NCBI RefSeq assembly: GCF_014696315.1 | Contig: NZ_JACJPX010000059.1 | Span: forward strand, 1-51,679 | Reading direction: 5' to 3' | Length of the DNA: 51,679 nt | DNA from: Calothrix membranacea FACHB-236 | GTDB taxonomy: Bacteria; Cyanobacteriota; Cyanobacteriia; Cyanobacteriales; Nostocaceae | Part shown: positions 1 through 8,399 of the stretch, piece after piece | Layout of the letters: the number at the start of each line of letters is the position of its first letter | Position numbering within the stretch: position 1 is the stretch's first letter | Program-made: the position numbers and the translations under genes | Notes under the pieces: generated by a model | The model's database searches: none | What the model saw: the letters and a program-made list of their open reading frames with translations, nothing else | Told to the model about the DNA's origin: nothing

Positions 1-480
1 TATTGCTTGGCAGCCGTCGGCTGGCACAAACTCACACCCCCCTACAACGATTATCATTCTTATTCGGTTTCATATTTAATTCTATGAAAGTCCTGTGTAG
101 TGCAGTGTTGAGGAATTCCAGCTTGATTCTCGCTCTTTAATATTTAGATGCGTTTGCCCTAGGAGTAGAACCGACCAAGCCAATAGACTCACCAGCTTTA
201 GTGTGTGTAATTATACTAAATTTATACATAATTTTTAGGAGATTTAGGTAGGCTGTGCTAGACAAAAAAGCTGAATCTCAAAATTTGTTTGACAGGTGTT
301 ATTGATACTTAGTATTTGCCAATAAAACTTAACCAAATCTATCTCTTAACCTAGATTAAATTTATTTTTAACCTATATATCATAAATAGATCAAATTAGC
401 TTGAGCAAGACGCAATTCCGAGATAGTAGATTCAGTATAAAGAATTTATTACAAATAATTTTATCAGGGTACAGACTGTT
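1..480. other. Intergenic region upstream of ppk
   Basis: No credible reading frame was found here. The left edge may be the 5' flank of a gene lying further left, but none of it is visible. The part nearest ppk is AT-rich and carries the Pho box listed separately. A further single half site (CTTAACCA, 328-335) lies 17 bp before that box and is out of its 11-bp phase. Confidence 0.5.
345..374 (+). promoter_or_regulatory. Pho box upstream of ppk
   Basis: Three octamers at exact 11-bp spacing: CTTAACCT (345-352), TTAAATTT (356-363) and TTTAACCT (367-374). The cyanobacterial PhoB (SphR) site is known as tandem PyTTAAPyPy(T/A) octamers separated by 3 bp; the first and third match fully and the middle one is degenerate. 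It ends about 106 bp before the ppk start, so phosphate-starvation control of ppk is a reasonable inference. Confidence 0.75.
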
Positions 481-2619
481 ATGGGTAAAACTAAAAAGAA
501 TCACAAAGATATTAATTTTAATAAGTCTCAGTATTATTTTAATCGTGAACTTAGCTGGCTAGAATTTAATCGTCGAGTTTTATATGAGGCTTTAGATCCC
601 CGCACTCCATTATTAGAAAGATTAAAATTTACTGCTATCTTCAGTTCTAATTTAGATGAATTCTTTATGGTGCGTGTAGCATTTCTTAAAGAACAAGTTA
701 AAGCACAGTTAAGCCAGCAAAGTATTGATGGACGCACGCCACAACAACAATTAGAAGAAATCTATCAATGCCTACATCCAATTGTAATGGAACAGCATCG
801 TTACTTTGAGGAAGTGCTACGCAAGGAAATGACATCGCATGGTATTTACCTTTTGAATTACATTGATATTACTCCCGAACAGCATAGTTACCTGCAACAA
901 ATATTTCAAAAAAAGATTTTTCCAGTTCTGACTCCTCTATCAGTTGATCCTAGCCATCCTTTCCCATTAATGGCTAATCTCAGCTTGAATTTAGCCGTGG
1001 TAGTCAAAGCTCCCAACACCGGAGAAGAAAAGTTTGCCAGAGTCAAAGTCCCAAATATTCTACCGCGTTTTATTTCCTTACCTCAAGAATTACAGTTAAA
1101 TAATGGCAAGTCAAATTATTGGACAGGTGTTGCTATCGAGCAAGTGATTGCTCACAATTTAGAAGCTTTATTTCCAGGGATGATTATTAAGGAATATCAT
1201 CTCTTCCGTCTCACTCGTGATGCTGATTTAGAATTAGCAGAAGATGAAGCTGATGATTTGTTATTAGCAATTCAGCAAGAATTACGCAAGCGTCACTTTG
1301 GTGGTTCTGCGGTGCGATTAGAAATACAACCATCAATGCCTCACTCAGTTAAACAGATGTTGATGGCAGAAATGGAACTAACTAAGAGTGATATTTATGA
1401 AATAGACGGCTTATTAAATTTGAAAGATTTAATGTCGTTTATGAAGTTGTCCTTGCCTAACTTAAAAGATCCAAATTGGACACCAGTTATTCCACCTCGT
1501 TTACGTCACTTCCATCAACCTAGTAAATTCGCCAATCTAGATGGAGAAGCAAGCAATATTTTTGCTGTGATTCAGCAAAAAGACTTGCTAGTACATCATC
1601 CCTACGAATCTTTTAGCGGTTCTGTCGAATTATTTATTGCTCAAGCTGCTCGCGATCCTCATGTATTAGCGATTAAGATGACACTTTATCGCACCTCTGG
1701 AGATTCTGAAATTATCAGTTCTCTAATTACTGCTGCTGAAAGTGGTAAACAAGTTGCAGCAATTGTCGAACTTAAAGCCCGTTTTGATGAAGAAAATAAT
1801 ATCACTTGGGCTACTAAATTAGAAAAATCTGGTGTACATGTAGTCTATGGATTAGTAGGACTCAAGACGCATACTAAAATTGTGTTAGTGGTGCGTCAAG
1901 AAGGAGAAGAAATCCGGCGTTATGTCCACATCGGTACCGGAAATTATAATGCCAAAACAGCCAACTTATATACAGATGTAGGATTACTAAGCTGTCGAGA
2001 AGATTTAGGAGCAGATTTAACTGATTTATTTAATTATTTAACAGGCTATTCCTGCCAAGAATCTTACCGCAAGTTGCTAGTATCTCCAGTCAGTATGCGT
2101 ACTGGTATTATTGACTTAATTCACAGAGAAATCACACATTGCAAAAACGGCAATAAAGGCCATATTATCGCGAAAATGAATTCTTTAGTTGATGCCGAAA
2201 TTATTGCCGCTCTCTACGAAGCTTCTCAAGCTGGGGTAAAAATTGACTTAATTATCCGAGGCATTTGTTGTTTACGTCCCGGAGTGCCCGAAATTAGTGA
2301 AAATATCCGTGTTATTAGTATTATCGGTAGGTTTTTAGAACATTCGCGGATATTTCACTTTTATAATAATGAACAAAATGAAGTATATATTGGTAGTGCA
2401 GATTGGATGCCACGGAATTTAGATCGTCGGGTAGAGGCTGTTACCCCAATTGACGATACTGATATTATCCAAAATTTAAAAAATATTCTCGAAATAATGT
2501 TACAAGATAATCGCCAAGCTTGGGAACTACAAGCAGACGGTTCTTATATTCAACTTCAACCTGCTGCAGATGAGCCAGAACAAAGTGCTCAAAATATTCT
2601 GATGAAAAAGATAAATTAA
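481..2619 (+). CDS. ppk1: Polyphosphate kinase 1
   Basis: PPK1 reversibly transfers the gamma-phosphate of ATP onto polyphosphate and so builds the phosphate store. The 712-residue protein has the usual PPK1 length. It opens with the N-terminal signature around residues 18-30 (YFNRELSWLEFNRRV). The two catalytic histidines of the phospholipase-D-like halves are visible: His464 in LKTHTKI, expected to be the phosphorylated residue, and His621 in EHSRIFHFY. The tail after about residue 690 is short and polar. The ATG at 481 is the natural start; its ribosome-binding site is weak. It appears monocistronic, flanked by a Pho box upstream and a palindromic repeat 42 bp downstream of the stop. Confidence 0.97.
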   Translation: MGKTKKNHKDINFNKSQYYFNRELSWLEFNRRVLYEALDPRTPLLERLKFTAIFSSNLDEFFMVRVAFLKEQVKAQLSQQSIDGRTPQQQLEEIYQCLHPIVMEQHRYFEEVLRKEMTSHGIYLLNYIDITPEQHSYLQQIFQKKIFPVLTPLSVDPSHPFPLMANLSLNLAVVVKAPNTGEEKFARVKVPNILPRFISLPQELQLNNGKSNYWTGVAIEQVIAHNLEALFPGMIIKEYHLFRLTRDADLELAEDEADDLLLAIQQELRKRHFGGSAVRLEIQPSMPHSVKQMLMAEMELTKSDIYEIDGLLNLKDLMSFMKLSLPNLKDPNWTPVIPPRLRHFHQPSKFANLDGEASNIFAVIQQKDLLVHHPYESFSGSVELFIAQAARDPHVLAIKMTLYRTSGDSEIISSLITAAESGKQVAAIVELKARFDEENNITWATKLEKSGVHVVYGLVGLKTHTKIVLVVRQEGEEIRRYVHIGTGNYNAKTANLYTDVGLLSCREDLGADLTDLFNYLTGYSCQESYRKLLVSPVSMRTGIIDLIHREITHCKNGNKGHIIAKMNSLVDAEIIAALYEASQAGVKIDLIIRGICCLRPGVPEISENIRVISIIGRFLEHSRIFHFYNNEQNEVYIGSADWMPRNLDRRVEAVTPIDDTDIIQNLKNILEIMLQDNRQAWELQADGSYIQLQPAADEPEQSAQNILMKKIN

Positions 2620-2660
2620 ATCAGGAAACTCCAGAAAATAAATTATTTCGCTTTGAGCCA

Positions 2661-2700
2661 TTGACTGTTGACTGTTAACAGTCAACAGTCAACAGTTAAC
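2661..2700. repeat. Palindromic short tandem repeat (TTGACTGT type)
   Basis: Positions 2661-2692 form a perfect 32-bp palindrome built from heptamers (TTGACTG repeated, then its complement), followed by another AACAGTTAAC. It is a member of the repeat family scattered through this window (see findings). It lies just after ppk and could fold as a hairpin that stabilises or ends the transcript, though no clear T-run follows. Confidence 0.8.
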
Positions 2701-2840
2701 AAAATAATTTTTCCTGTAGGGATCGTAAGTAATTGTAGCGCCTGTATCTTTTTTAAATTAGTCGCTTCAAAGTACTCTAATTTAGGTACTAAATGCTGAA
2801 TACAGCAAAGTGCTTTCTAGGGTGCAACCAGGTGATAGCC

Positions 2841-3134
2841 ATGCAGTTAAAATACGACTTGTTCTTCTGGCATAAAGAATTAACTGAAGAGCAAATATGG
2901 GCATATTTTGGTTATGGTTCTTCAGATGATTCAGAGAACCACCAAGATGTAATGGATATCCAAATTCCAGACAGTACATTAGAACATGAGATAGAAATTA
3001 ACTCGAAGTGTGATGTTGAATTTAGTAATAATCCTGCTAAACAATCTAGTGAGCAGCAAAGGAGCAATATAGATTTAAATCCAAAAAAACAACCCAGAAG
3101 GCAACGTAGAAGCAAACCCAACGTATTAATATAA
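2841..3134 (+). CDS. Small hypothetical protein, polar with basic C-terminus
   Basis: A 97-residue protein of unknown function. The start was set at the ATG at 2841 because AGGTGA stands six bases before it; an upstream in-frame ATG at 2793 lacks a ribosome-binding site. The N-terminus is aromatic (MQLKYDLFFWHKE, then ELTEEQIWAYFGYG). The middle is acidic (SSDDSE, TLEHEIEI). The last 20 residues are strongly basic (KKQPRRQRRSKP). There is no signal peptide or membrane segment. No domain is recognised; the charged ends suggest a nucleic acid or protein contact, but this is only a guess. It sits alone between ppk and the DUF2252 gene. Confidence 0.55.
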   Translation: MQLKYDLFFWHKELTEEQIWAYFGYGSSDDSENHQDVMDIQIPDSTLEHEIEINSKCDVEFSNNPAKQSSEQQRSNIDLNPKKQPRRQRRSKPNVLI

Positions 3135-3238
3135 TTTAGCAATATTTTTAGACGATTTTAGGTTAATCAATTTAGGCATTTGAGATTGTTTAACTTACGC
3201 TGTTTTACAGCGATAAATTCGAGAGCATTTCTAGCGAT

Positions 3239-3268
3239 AGGTTAAGAAATGGTTGTTGAATAATTAGC
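3239..3268. promoter_or_regulatory. Weak Pho-box-like repeats upstream of the DUF2252 gene
   Basis: AGGTTAAG (3239-3246) is a full Pho octamer in inverted orientation. TGGTTGTT follows at 11-bp spacing (3250-3257) and a poor third copy at 3261-3268. The site ends about 57 bp before the start codon. Only one copy is a good match, so this is tentative. Confidence 0.3.
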
Positions 3269-3324
3269 AGCTTCTACAGTAATCTAGCAAACATCAATTT
3301 ATTTACCCTCATGAGTAATTGAAT

Positions 3325-4698
3325 ATGTTAAAGCCTATATTAGGGATTTTTACCTCTGCAATCCTCACTTTCGGATTTGCATCTATAGCTATTGCTGCAA
3401 CTTCCCGTCCTAGTTGGGTAGAAAATGAAATTTATCAATACAATCATCCGTTTGCTGCTCAACTAACTCAAGAATTAGCAACAAAGATGCAAAAAATGGC
3501 TGTTAGTCCGTTCGCCTTTTATCGGGGAACATCTCACATCTTTTATCGTGATATGCAGACATTACCAAGTTCAGCATTTGTTAACTCTGCTACCACAGCC
3601 ATCTGGTTAGAGGGAGATATGCATATGCAGAATCTTGGCGGGATGAGAGATAACAATGGCAATAATGTATTTGACACCACAGATTTTGATGAAGGTTATT
3701 TAGGCCCCTACGTTTGGGATTTGCGACGAATGGCAGTATCCATTCTTTTAGCAGCTAAAGAAAATGGTCTCAGTTCCTCTGACGCTCAAGATGTTGTCCG
3801 TAATTTTTTAGATACTTATCTCAACAAGATGAGTGACTTTAAAGGCACAAATGACGAATTGTCTTATCGTTTAGAAACTAGTAATACCAACGGTGTAGTT
3901 AAGGATGTAATTCAAGCGGCTGCAAACAAAAGCCGTTCAAGCTTATTGAGCAAGTACACATTGGTTAATAATAATGGCGATCGCGTCTTTCAAACAACTT
4001 CCGAATTGCAACCTCTATCTAGCAGTACCTACTCAAATATTGCTGCTGCAATGAGTAGTTATATCGCTTCAATTCCTAGTAGTAAGCGCTACATTAATAG
4101 TTACTACAATCTTAAAGATATTCGCCTGAAATTAGGTTCGGGAACTGGTAGTCTGGGTAGATATCGATATTTCTTGCTGATTGAAGGCCCCACTTCTGCA
4201 ACCGACGACGATCGCATTTTAGAAATGAAGCAAGAAACTAGTAGCGCAGTTGCGATCGCAGTTCCGGGTTTGTTGTCGAGTTCTGTATATAGCAACGATG
4301 AAGGCGCAAGAGTGACAATCGCAATGAAGGCCATGCTTGCTAATACCGATCCTTTAGTTGGCTACACTACAGTCAATAACATACCCTTCATGCTGCATGA
4401 GAAATCCCCTTACCAAGAGGACTTTGATTACACCTTGCTCACAACCAAAACGAAATTTATGGATGCGATGGGTTATGCAGGAAAAGTTGTAGCCAAAAAT
4501 CATGCTATATCTGATCAAGATTATAATGCTGCGATCGTTCCTTACAGTGTAGACAAACAAGTCACAGATATTGTGAGTGGTAATAAAGCTGCATTTAAGA
4601 ATGAAATTGTCAATTTTGCCATAGACTATGCAACGCAGGTTGAATACGACTATGCCAGTTTTGTTGATTCTTATAATCGAGGCGTGCCACTTTACTAA
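3325..4698 (+). CDS. Secreted DUF2252 family protein
   Basis: A 457-residue DUF2252 protein. Typical family segments are seen: the FYRGTSHIFYRD stretch, WLEGDMHMQNLGG, DTTDFDEGYLGPYVWDLRRM and a late AKNHAISDQDY region. DUF2252 proteins are related in fold to protein kinase/APH-like enzymes, but their activity is not established. The first 25 or so residues form a clear signal peptide ending near AIAATS, so this copy is exported, which is unusual for a presumed ATP-using fold. The start is taken at the ATG at 3325; an in-frame TTG lies two codons earlier. A weak Pho-like repeat precedes it, which would fit the phosphate-related neighbours. Confidence 0.85.
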   Translation: MLKPILGIFTSAILTFGFASIAIAATSRPSWVENEIYQYNHPFAAQLTQELATKMQKMAVSPFAFYRGTSHIFYRDMQTLPSSAFVNSATTAIWLEGDMHMQNLGGMRDNNGNNVFDTTDFDEGYLGPYVWDLRRMAVSILLAAKENGLSSSDAQDVVRNFLDTYLNKMSDFKGTNDELSYRLETSNTNGVVKDVIQAAANKSRSSLLSKYTLVNNNGDRVFQTTSELQPLSSSTYSNIAAAMSSYIASIPSSKRYINSYYNLKDIRLKLGSGTGSLGRYRYFLLIEGPTSATDDDRILEMKQETSSAVAIAVPGLLSSSVYSNDEGARVTIAMKAMLANTDPLVGYTTVNNIPFMLHEKSPYQEDFDYTLLTTKTKFMDAMGYAGKVVAKNHAISDQDYNAAIVPYSVDKQVTDIVSGNKAAFKNEIVNFAIDYATQVEYDYASFVDSYNRGVPLY

Positions 4699-4777
4699 AA
4701 ATTAAACACATGAGCCGATGTTAGTAGGACTCATTTACTGATTTATTAACTGAATTGCATAATTACTCCATAGATAT

Positions 4778-4809
4778 TTGACCGGTTACAGTTAACTGTG
4801 AACGGTCAA
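4778..4809. repeat. Palindromic short tandem repeat
   Basis: An imperfect 32-bp palindrome: TTGACCGG at one end, AACGGTCAA at the other, with ACAGTTAACTGT at the centre. It is the same family as the repeat at 2661 and lies 80 bp after the DUF2252 gene. Confidence 0.75.
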
Positions 4810-4942
4810 CAATATTAAATATGCTTTTTTAAAAAATGTGGAAAAACTTTTTATTTATGAATTTAATCGAAACATAAAGTTGATTTAAACAAGCGAGTAA
4901 ATAACATAGTTATGTAAACTCGCTGAGATTAAATTGCTTGGT

Positions 4943-5437
4943 ATGCGCGTACTTATCATCATTAGTGTAGGCTTCTTGCTATCTCTAGGACTGAATTTAC
5001 CTGCAATGTCTGAATACCCTCTAGAGACAGCACAATTGTTTGCTAATAATAACTTGAATTTCAGACGATTAAAATTTAATCGTAATTTGTGGAATCAGCA
5101 AAATATTCTCAACTATCGTTATACATTTAGCAATGGTTGCTTCTGTATACCTGACGCTAGAGGGCCAGTAGTAATTGAAGTACGTAATGGTCAAACAGTT
5201 TCTATTACTTCTGTTGCTACTGGACAACCAGTTGATCCGCAATTTTTTCAAAACTATAATACAATTCCCAAACTATTTAATGTGATTCAGGATGCCATTA
5301 ATAGAAAAGCTTCTAGCCTGAATGTTAAATATGATAATAGGTTGGGATATCCAACTCAAATCGATATAGATTATAACGCTCAAATAGCTGACGAAGAAAT
5401 ATATCTGACAATTGAGAATTTTCAGATTATTCAATAG
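4943..5437 (+). CDS. Secreted DUF6174 family protein
   Basis: A 164-residue protein with an N-terminal signal peptide (residues 1 to about 22, hydrophobic run VLIIISVGFLLSLGLNL). The mature part matches the DUF6174 pattern: NYRYTFSNGCFC, RGPVVIEVRNGQTVSI, then LFNVIQDAI, and near the end GYPTQIDIDYNAQIADEEI. The family's function is unknown. The two cysteines in the CFC motif may form a disulfide or hold a ligand. The ATG at 4943 is preferred over the TTG at 4934. It is separated by 245 bp from the DUF2252 gene and by about 200 bp from the next gene, so it is probably transcribed alone. Confidence 0.75.
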   Translation: MRVLIIISVGFLLSLGLNLPAMSEYPLETAQLFANNNLNFRRLKFNRNLWNQQNILNYRYTFSNGCFCIPDARGPVVIEVRNGQTVSITSVATGQPVDPQFFQNYNTIPKLFNVIQDAINRKASSLNVKYDNRLGYPTQIDIDYNAQIADEEIYLTIENFQIIQ

Positions 5438-5638
5438 ATAATCAGCTATTTTGACTTCATGTCTAAGCAATTAGAAAGCTCCTTACCATTTTCTGGACTA
5501 GCTTTCTATTTAAATAATTTGTTTATTTTTACTACTTAGATTTTTAATAATAAACATCTAAAGCGTATACCTTACTCGTTAACTCTTAAATATCTATCTT
5601 GCTCCTGATTTTTTTTACTAATCTCAAGGAGAAACCAA

Positions 5639-6752
5639 ATGCTTTTTAAAAAGTTTGTTCTGATGCTTGTGGGAGTAATTTTAGCAATATTAGTTAGCAG
5701 TTTTACAGAATTAAAAGTAATTGCTCAATCTCCTAGCGATTTAGATTTAGCTCTTTACCATGCGCCAATTCACTATCAAGATACAGATAGCACTAAGTAC
5801 AGCGGAGATTATATTACAAAGTTTAACTATGATGGAGATTGGCGCGGGACAAATAATTGGGACAATCTTCAACTCTTTGCGTTGAACGCTCATGCTTACT
5901 ATTCTGTAGTCGAGACTTGTACTCATTGGTTCATTACATATTCTTTTTTTCATCCACAAGACTGGACAGACATTCCCTTCGACCAAGAGCATGAAAATGA
6001 TTTAGAGGGGGAATTGGCGATCGTTCGCAAGGATGGTTCAACCTTTGGTAAGCTTGAAGGTATTGTGACTGCATTCCATAGAGATCTCTACTCATATACC
6101 CCATCTGCTAGCTCTTTGCGAAGTGGTGCAGAAAATATTGATGGGACGCTCACCATGAGCAACTATAACGGTTCTCTACATCAATTGACGACTCAGGAAG
6201 CTAAAGGTCATGGACTAAAAGCTTGGCCATATGCGGGGAATTTTGAAGGAGCCAGCAGTGAGGATGGGATTATTTACTATCCTTCTACAACTACTTCTGA
6301 AGTTCCTGCGTCTGGAAATGACCGGGATGTCAAATATTTGTTGCTTGATGTATTTGCTGCTAGTGGAATGTGGCAGCATCAATTAGATGAAGCCTCTGTA
6401 TTAAGTTCCACTGCATTGACCTACGCTGGTTGGGGAACTTTCAAGGGTGACTCTAGTGGTAGCTGTGGTGCTGGTACACCAACTTTGTAGTAATAATTCC
6501 GCTAATACACCTTGGGGTTGGGATGATTCTAATGATGGTGCAGTATATAAAGGTGAAATGGCTTTAGACCCAGCTCATCTAACTGATGTTTACTTTGATG
6601 GTCTTGGTAATTTTGACACAACCTACATCCGTAACCGATTTATTCAGAATTTAAGAGATAGGGGCTATAATTCAGCCAATCTTCCTCTAGGCTGGCCTAC
6701 TCAACTCAATCTTAATTCTCTGATTGGTAAGCTTAAAACCCAATGTTTCTAA
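5639..6752 (+). pseudogene. Secreted protein of unknown family, interrupted by a frameshift
   Basis: The first frame (5639-6490, 283 residues) starts with a strong AAGGAG and a signal peptide ending near KVIAQS. The mature part is rich in Trp, Tyr and His (THWFITYSFFHPQDW, DQEHENDLEGEL). It stops abruptly after GSCGAGTPTL. A second frame, open from about 6447 to 6752, continues in the same style (NTPWGWDDSNDGAVYKGEM, TTYIRNRFIQNLRDRGYNS) and has no start of its own. The two frames together would make a protein of about 370 residues, so a one-base indel between about 6470 and 6490 is likely. It may be a true mutation or a sequencing error; no slippery run typical of programmed shifts is evident. 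No family was recognised with confidence. Confidence 0.7.
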
Positions 6753-6763
6753 ATGCATTGTTT

Positions 6764-7165
6764 ATGATTGAAGAAATTACTAAAAAACTCAGGCAAGCTT
6801 CTGATAATTTGCTAATGATTAGTGAATCAGAATATCCCTTTGAAGTTTTTTTATGGTCTGGGCAAAGTAAACAATCTCTAACAAATCAAAAGCTTTTACA
6901 GTTAACAGGTCATACTCAAGATACAGCAATTGAAATTGTAGAATTAGACTATTTCTTGAGGAATTATTCTCAAGAGCAAGAATGGCACGATGAAATTCAA
7001 AAACAAAATGTTCAAAAGTTTCAGTTACTCATTAAGACACTCAAAGATAATTTGACCGATATTAAAGTTTATCGTTTAGGTACAGTGAATATTGATGTCT
7101 ATATTGTTGGTCAAACTCTTTCTCAAGAATTAACCGGAATTTCAACAAAAGTTGTGGAGACCTAG
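6764..7165 (+). CDS. nuiA: Nuclease A inhibitor NuiA
   Basis: NuiA is the cytosolic inhibitor of the sugar-non-specific nuclease NucA in Anabaena. This 133-residue protein matches it along its length: QASDNLLMISESEYPFEVF near the N-terminus, QLTGHTQDTAIEIVELD, KVYRLGTVNIDVYIVGQT, and the C-terminus GISTKVVET. In the Anabaena complex, as I recall it, Glu24 and the C-terminal Thr of NuiA contact the nuclease Arg93 and catalytic metal. The equivalents here are Glu21 and Thr133, so it should be active. The start at 6764 was chosen because it gives the family length (135 in Anabaena); an ATG at 6743 would add seven residues. It converges on nucA, with a shared terminator between. Confidence 0.93.
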   Translation: MIEEITKKLRQASDNLLMISESEYPFEVFLWSGQSKQSLTNQKLLQLTGHTQDTAIEIVELDYFLRNYSQEQEWHDEIQKQNVQKFQLLIKTLKDNLTDIKVYRLGTVNIDVYIVGQTLSQELTGISTKVVET

Positions 7166-7177
7166 TTAAAAAATCAC

Positions 7178-7205
7178 AAGCCTGTCTATATTTGTAGACA
7201 GGCTT
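7178..7205. terminator. Bidirectional terminator between nuiA and nucA
   Basis: An 11-bp perfect stem (AAGCCTGTCTA with TAGACAGGCTT) and a six-base loop. T-rich sequence follows on the plus strand and A-rich sequence precedes it, so it can end transcripts from both converging genes. Confidence 0.85.
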
Positions 7206-7224
7206 TAGTTTTAATTAATAACCT

Positions 7225-8070
7225 TTACAAAGTATCAACTCTCGCCTCAATTGTACTTTGAACAGATGTAGAGACATTAGAAAGCAAATTGTAACCAGTG
7301 GTCAATTCAATAGAATCAACACTAACTCTGTAATTTTTCCAATTTGCAGTTCTCACACCTTGTGTATTAGGCGTATTGACAGCAATTACTCTTGTACTAT
7401 TAGTTACACTACTAGCTCCAGAATTTGGCCTATCTAAGACTACAATTACCTTCCAAATTCTGGACGGGACTGTAACATTACCATTAGCTATTGTGGTTTT
7501 TGTTCCATTTGATCCTGTTCCACCGGTGCCATAAGAACCAGAAATAATGTAAAGCCCTTTACCTTGATTGACCACCAAATCTCTACAATAATTTTCTAGA
7601 TTTGCCCATAATCCCTGATTATTATCAGGTGATTGGGGGATGATATTGGTCATTAAAAATGTAGCTGAGTTATTGGCGATTGTATTTGTTCTATCTGCGG
7701 AGGGAGTCATGTGGCCACGGTCAAAACCACTGCCTGTATAATCAGACGAACTGACTCGATAGCAAGATGAAGGTAATGTAGTATCTGCACGAAAATCATC
7801 TTGGCGAGGTGCATTACCTAACCATGATGAATTTAATTGCCAACTTACCCAATTTGGTGTCCCTCGATAGCAGTTATAAGAAACCGCATACTGAGGTTTA
7901 CTTAATAAATAATTATTGTAACTATTGCCAGCACCGCTAGGATTTCCCATAGTCAAATGAACACTTGAAGTTTGGGCTGTGATGGGCTTTAGCAAATAAT
8001 TAAGCAGAGTCAAAACTACTGTTGTACTAGTAATCGATATAACAGAGACGGAAATTTTGGACTTCTTCAT
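7225..8070 (-). CDS. nucA: DNA/RNA non-specific endonuclease, NucA type
   Basis: A 281-residue secreted nuclease of the beta-beta-alpha-metal family that degrades DNA and RNA. Residues 1 to about 33 form a signal peptide. The mature part carries the DRGH motif (residues 117-120, catalytic His120), the Mg-binding Asn151 in DNNQGLW and Glu159 in the following helix. These match His124, Asn155 and Glu163 of Anabaena NucA with a constant offset of four. Arg89 (NAPRQDDFR) matches the Arg93 targeted by NuiA. The cognate inhibitor gene converges on it from the left, which protects the cell before export. The upstream region has a long perfect palindrome but no clear Pho box. Confidence 0.95.
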   Translation of the reverse strand: MKKSKISVSVISITSTTVVLTLLNYLLKPITAQTSSVHLTMGNPSGAGNSYNNYLLSKPQYAVSYNCYRGTPNWVSWQLNSSWLGNAPRQDDFRADTTLPSSCYRVSSSDYTGSGFDRGHMTPSADRTNTIANNSATFLMTNIIPQSPDNNQGLWANLENYCRDLVVNQGKGLYIISGSYGTGGTGSNGTKTTIANGNVTVPSRIWKVIVVLDRPNSGASSVTNSTRVIAVNTPNTQGVRTANWKNYRVSVDSIELTTGYNLLSNVSTSVQSTIEARVDTL

Positions 8071-8114
8071 TTGTTTAAAACTGGTTCAATTATTTCTGTA
8101 TAAATTACAGAAAT

Positions 8115-8145
8115 GAGTTAAATTTTGACAGTCAAAATTTAACTC
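8115..8145. promoter_or_regulatory. 31-bp perfect palindrome between nucA and the metallophosphoesterase gene
   Basis: Two 15-bp arms (GAGTTAAATTTTGAC and its complement) flank a single central A. It lies 45 bp upstream of the nucA start. There is no following T-run, and it lies between divergent genes, so an operator is more likely than a terminator. The arm contains TTAAATTT, close to a Pho octamer, but the spacing is not 11 bp. Confidence 0.55.
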
Positions 8146-8274
8146 TACGTTTAATAAACGAAAGTAAAGAATATATAAAGATGTTATTAAAATAAATCTC
8201 TGTCAACGGTTAACTTCAATAACCCTTGTGTAGTGTTTTGCAAATCATTACTTTAATAATTGAATTTTGCTACA

Positions 8275-8304
8275 CATAACCTATTCATAACCTATCTATT
8301 ATTG
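8275..8304 (+). promoter_or_regulatory. Pho box upstream of the secreted metallophosphoesterase
   Basis: Two identical octamers CATAACCT (8275-8282 and 8286-8293) are followed in phase by TATTATTG (8297-8304). The 11-bp period is exact. Each good copy differs from CTTAACCT by one base. It ends 95 bp before the start codon, the same position relative to the gene as in ppk. Confidence 0.6.
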
Positions 8305-8399
8305 ACAATCCGGTAGGCTAAAATTCCTGACTCAAATGCTATGGGTAAAAACTAATTGCCTAAAATGCATCTGCAGATTCAAAAATAGTTGAGGGTATC

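Noticed and set aside
45-70. Fur-like AT-rich motif (ATTATCATTCTTATT)
   Set aside because: Only a partial match to the Fur consensus, and no target gene is visible to the left.
5639-6752. Programmed ribosomal frameshift
   Set aside because: No slippery heptamer or downstream structure is seen near the junction; a simple indel explains it better.
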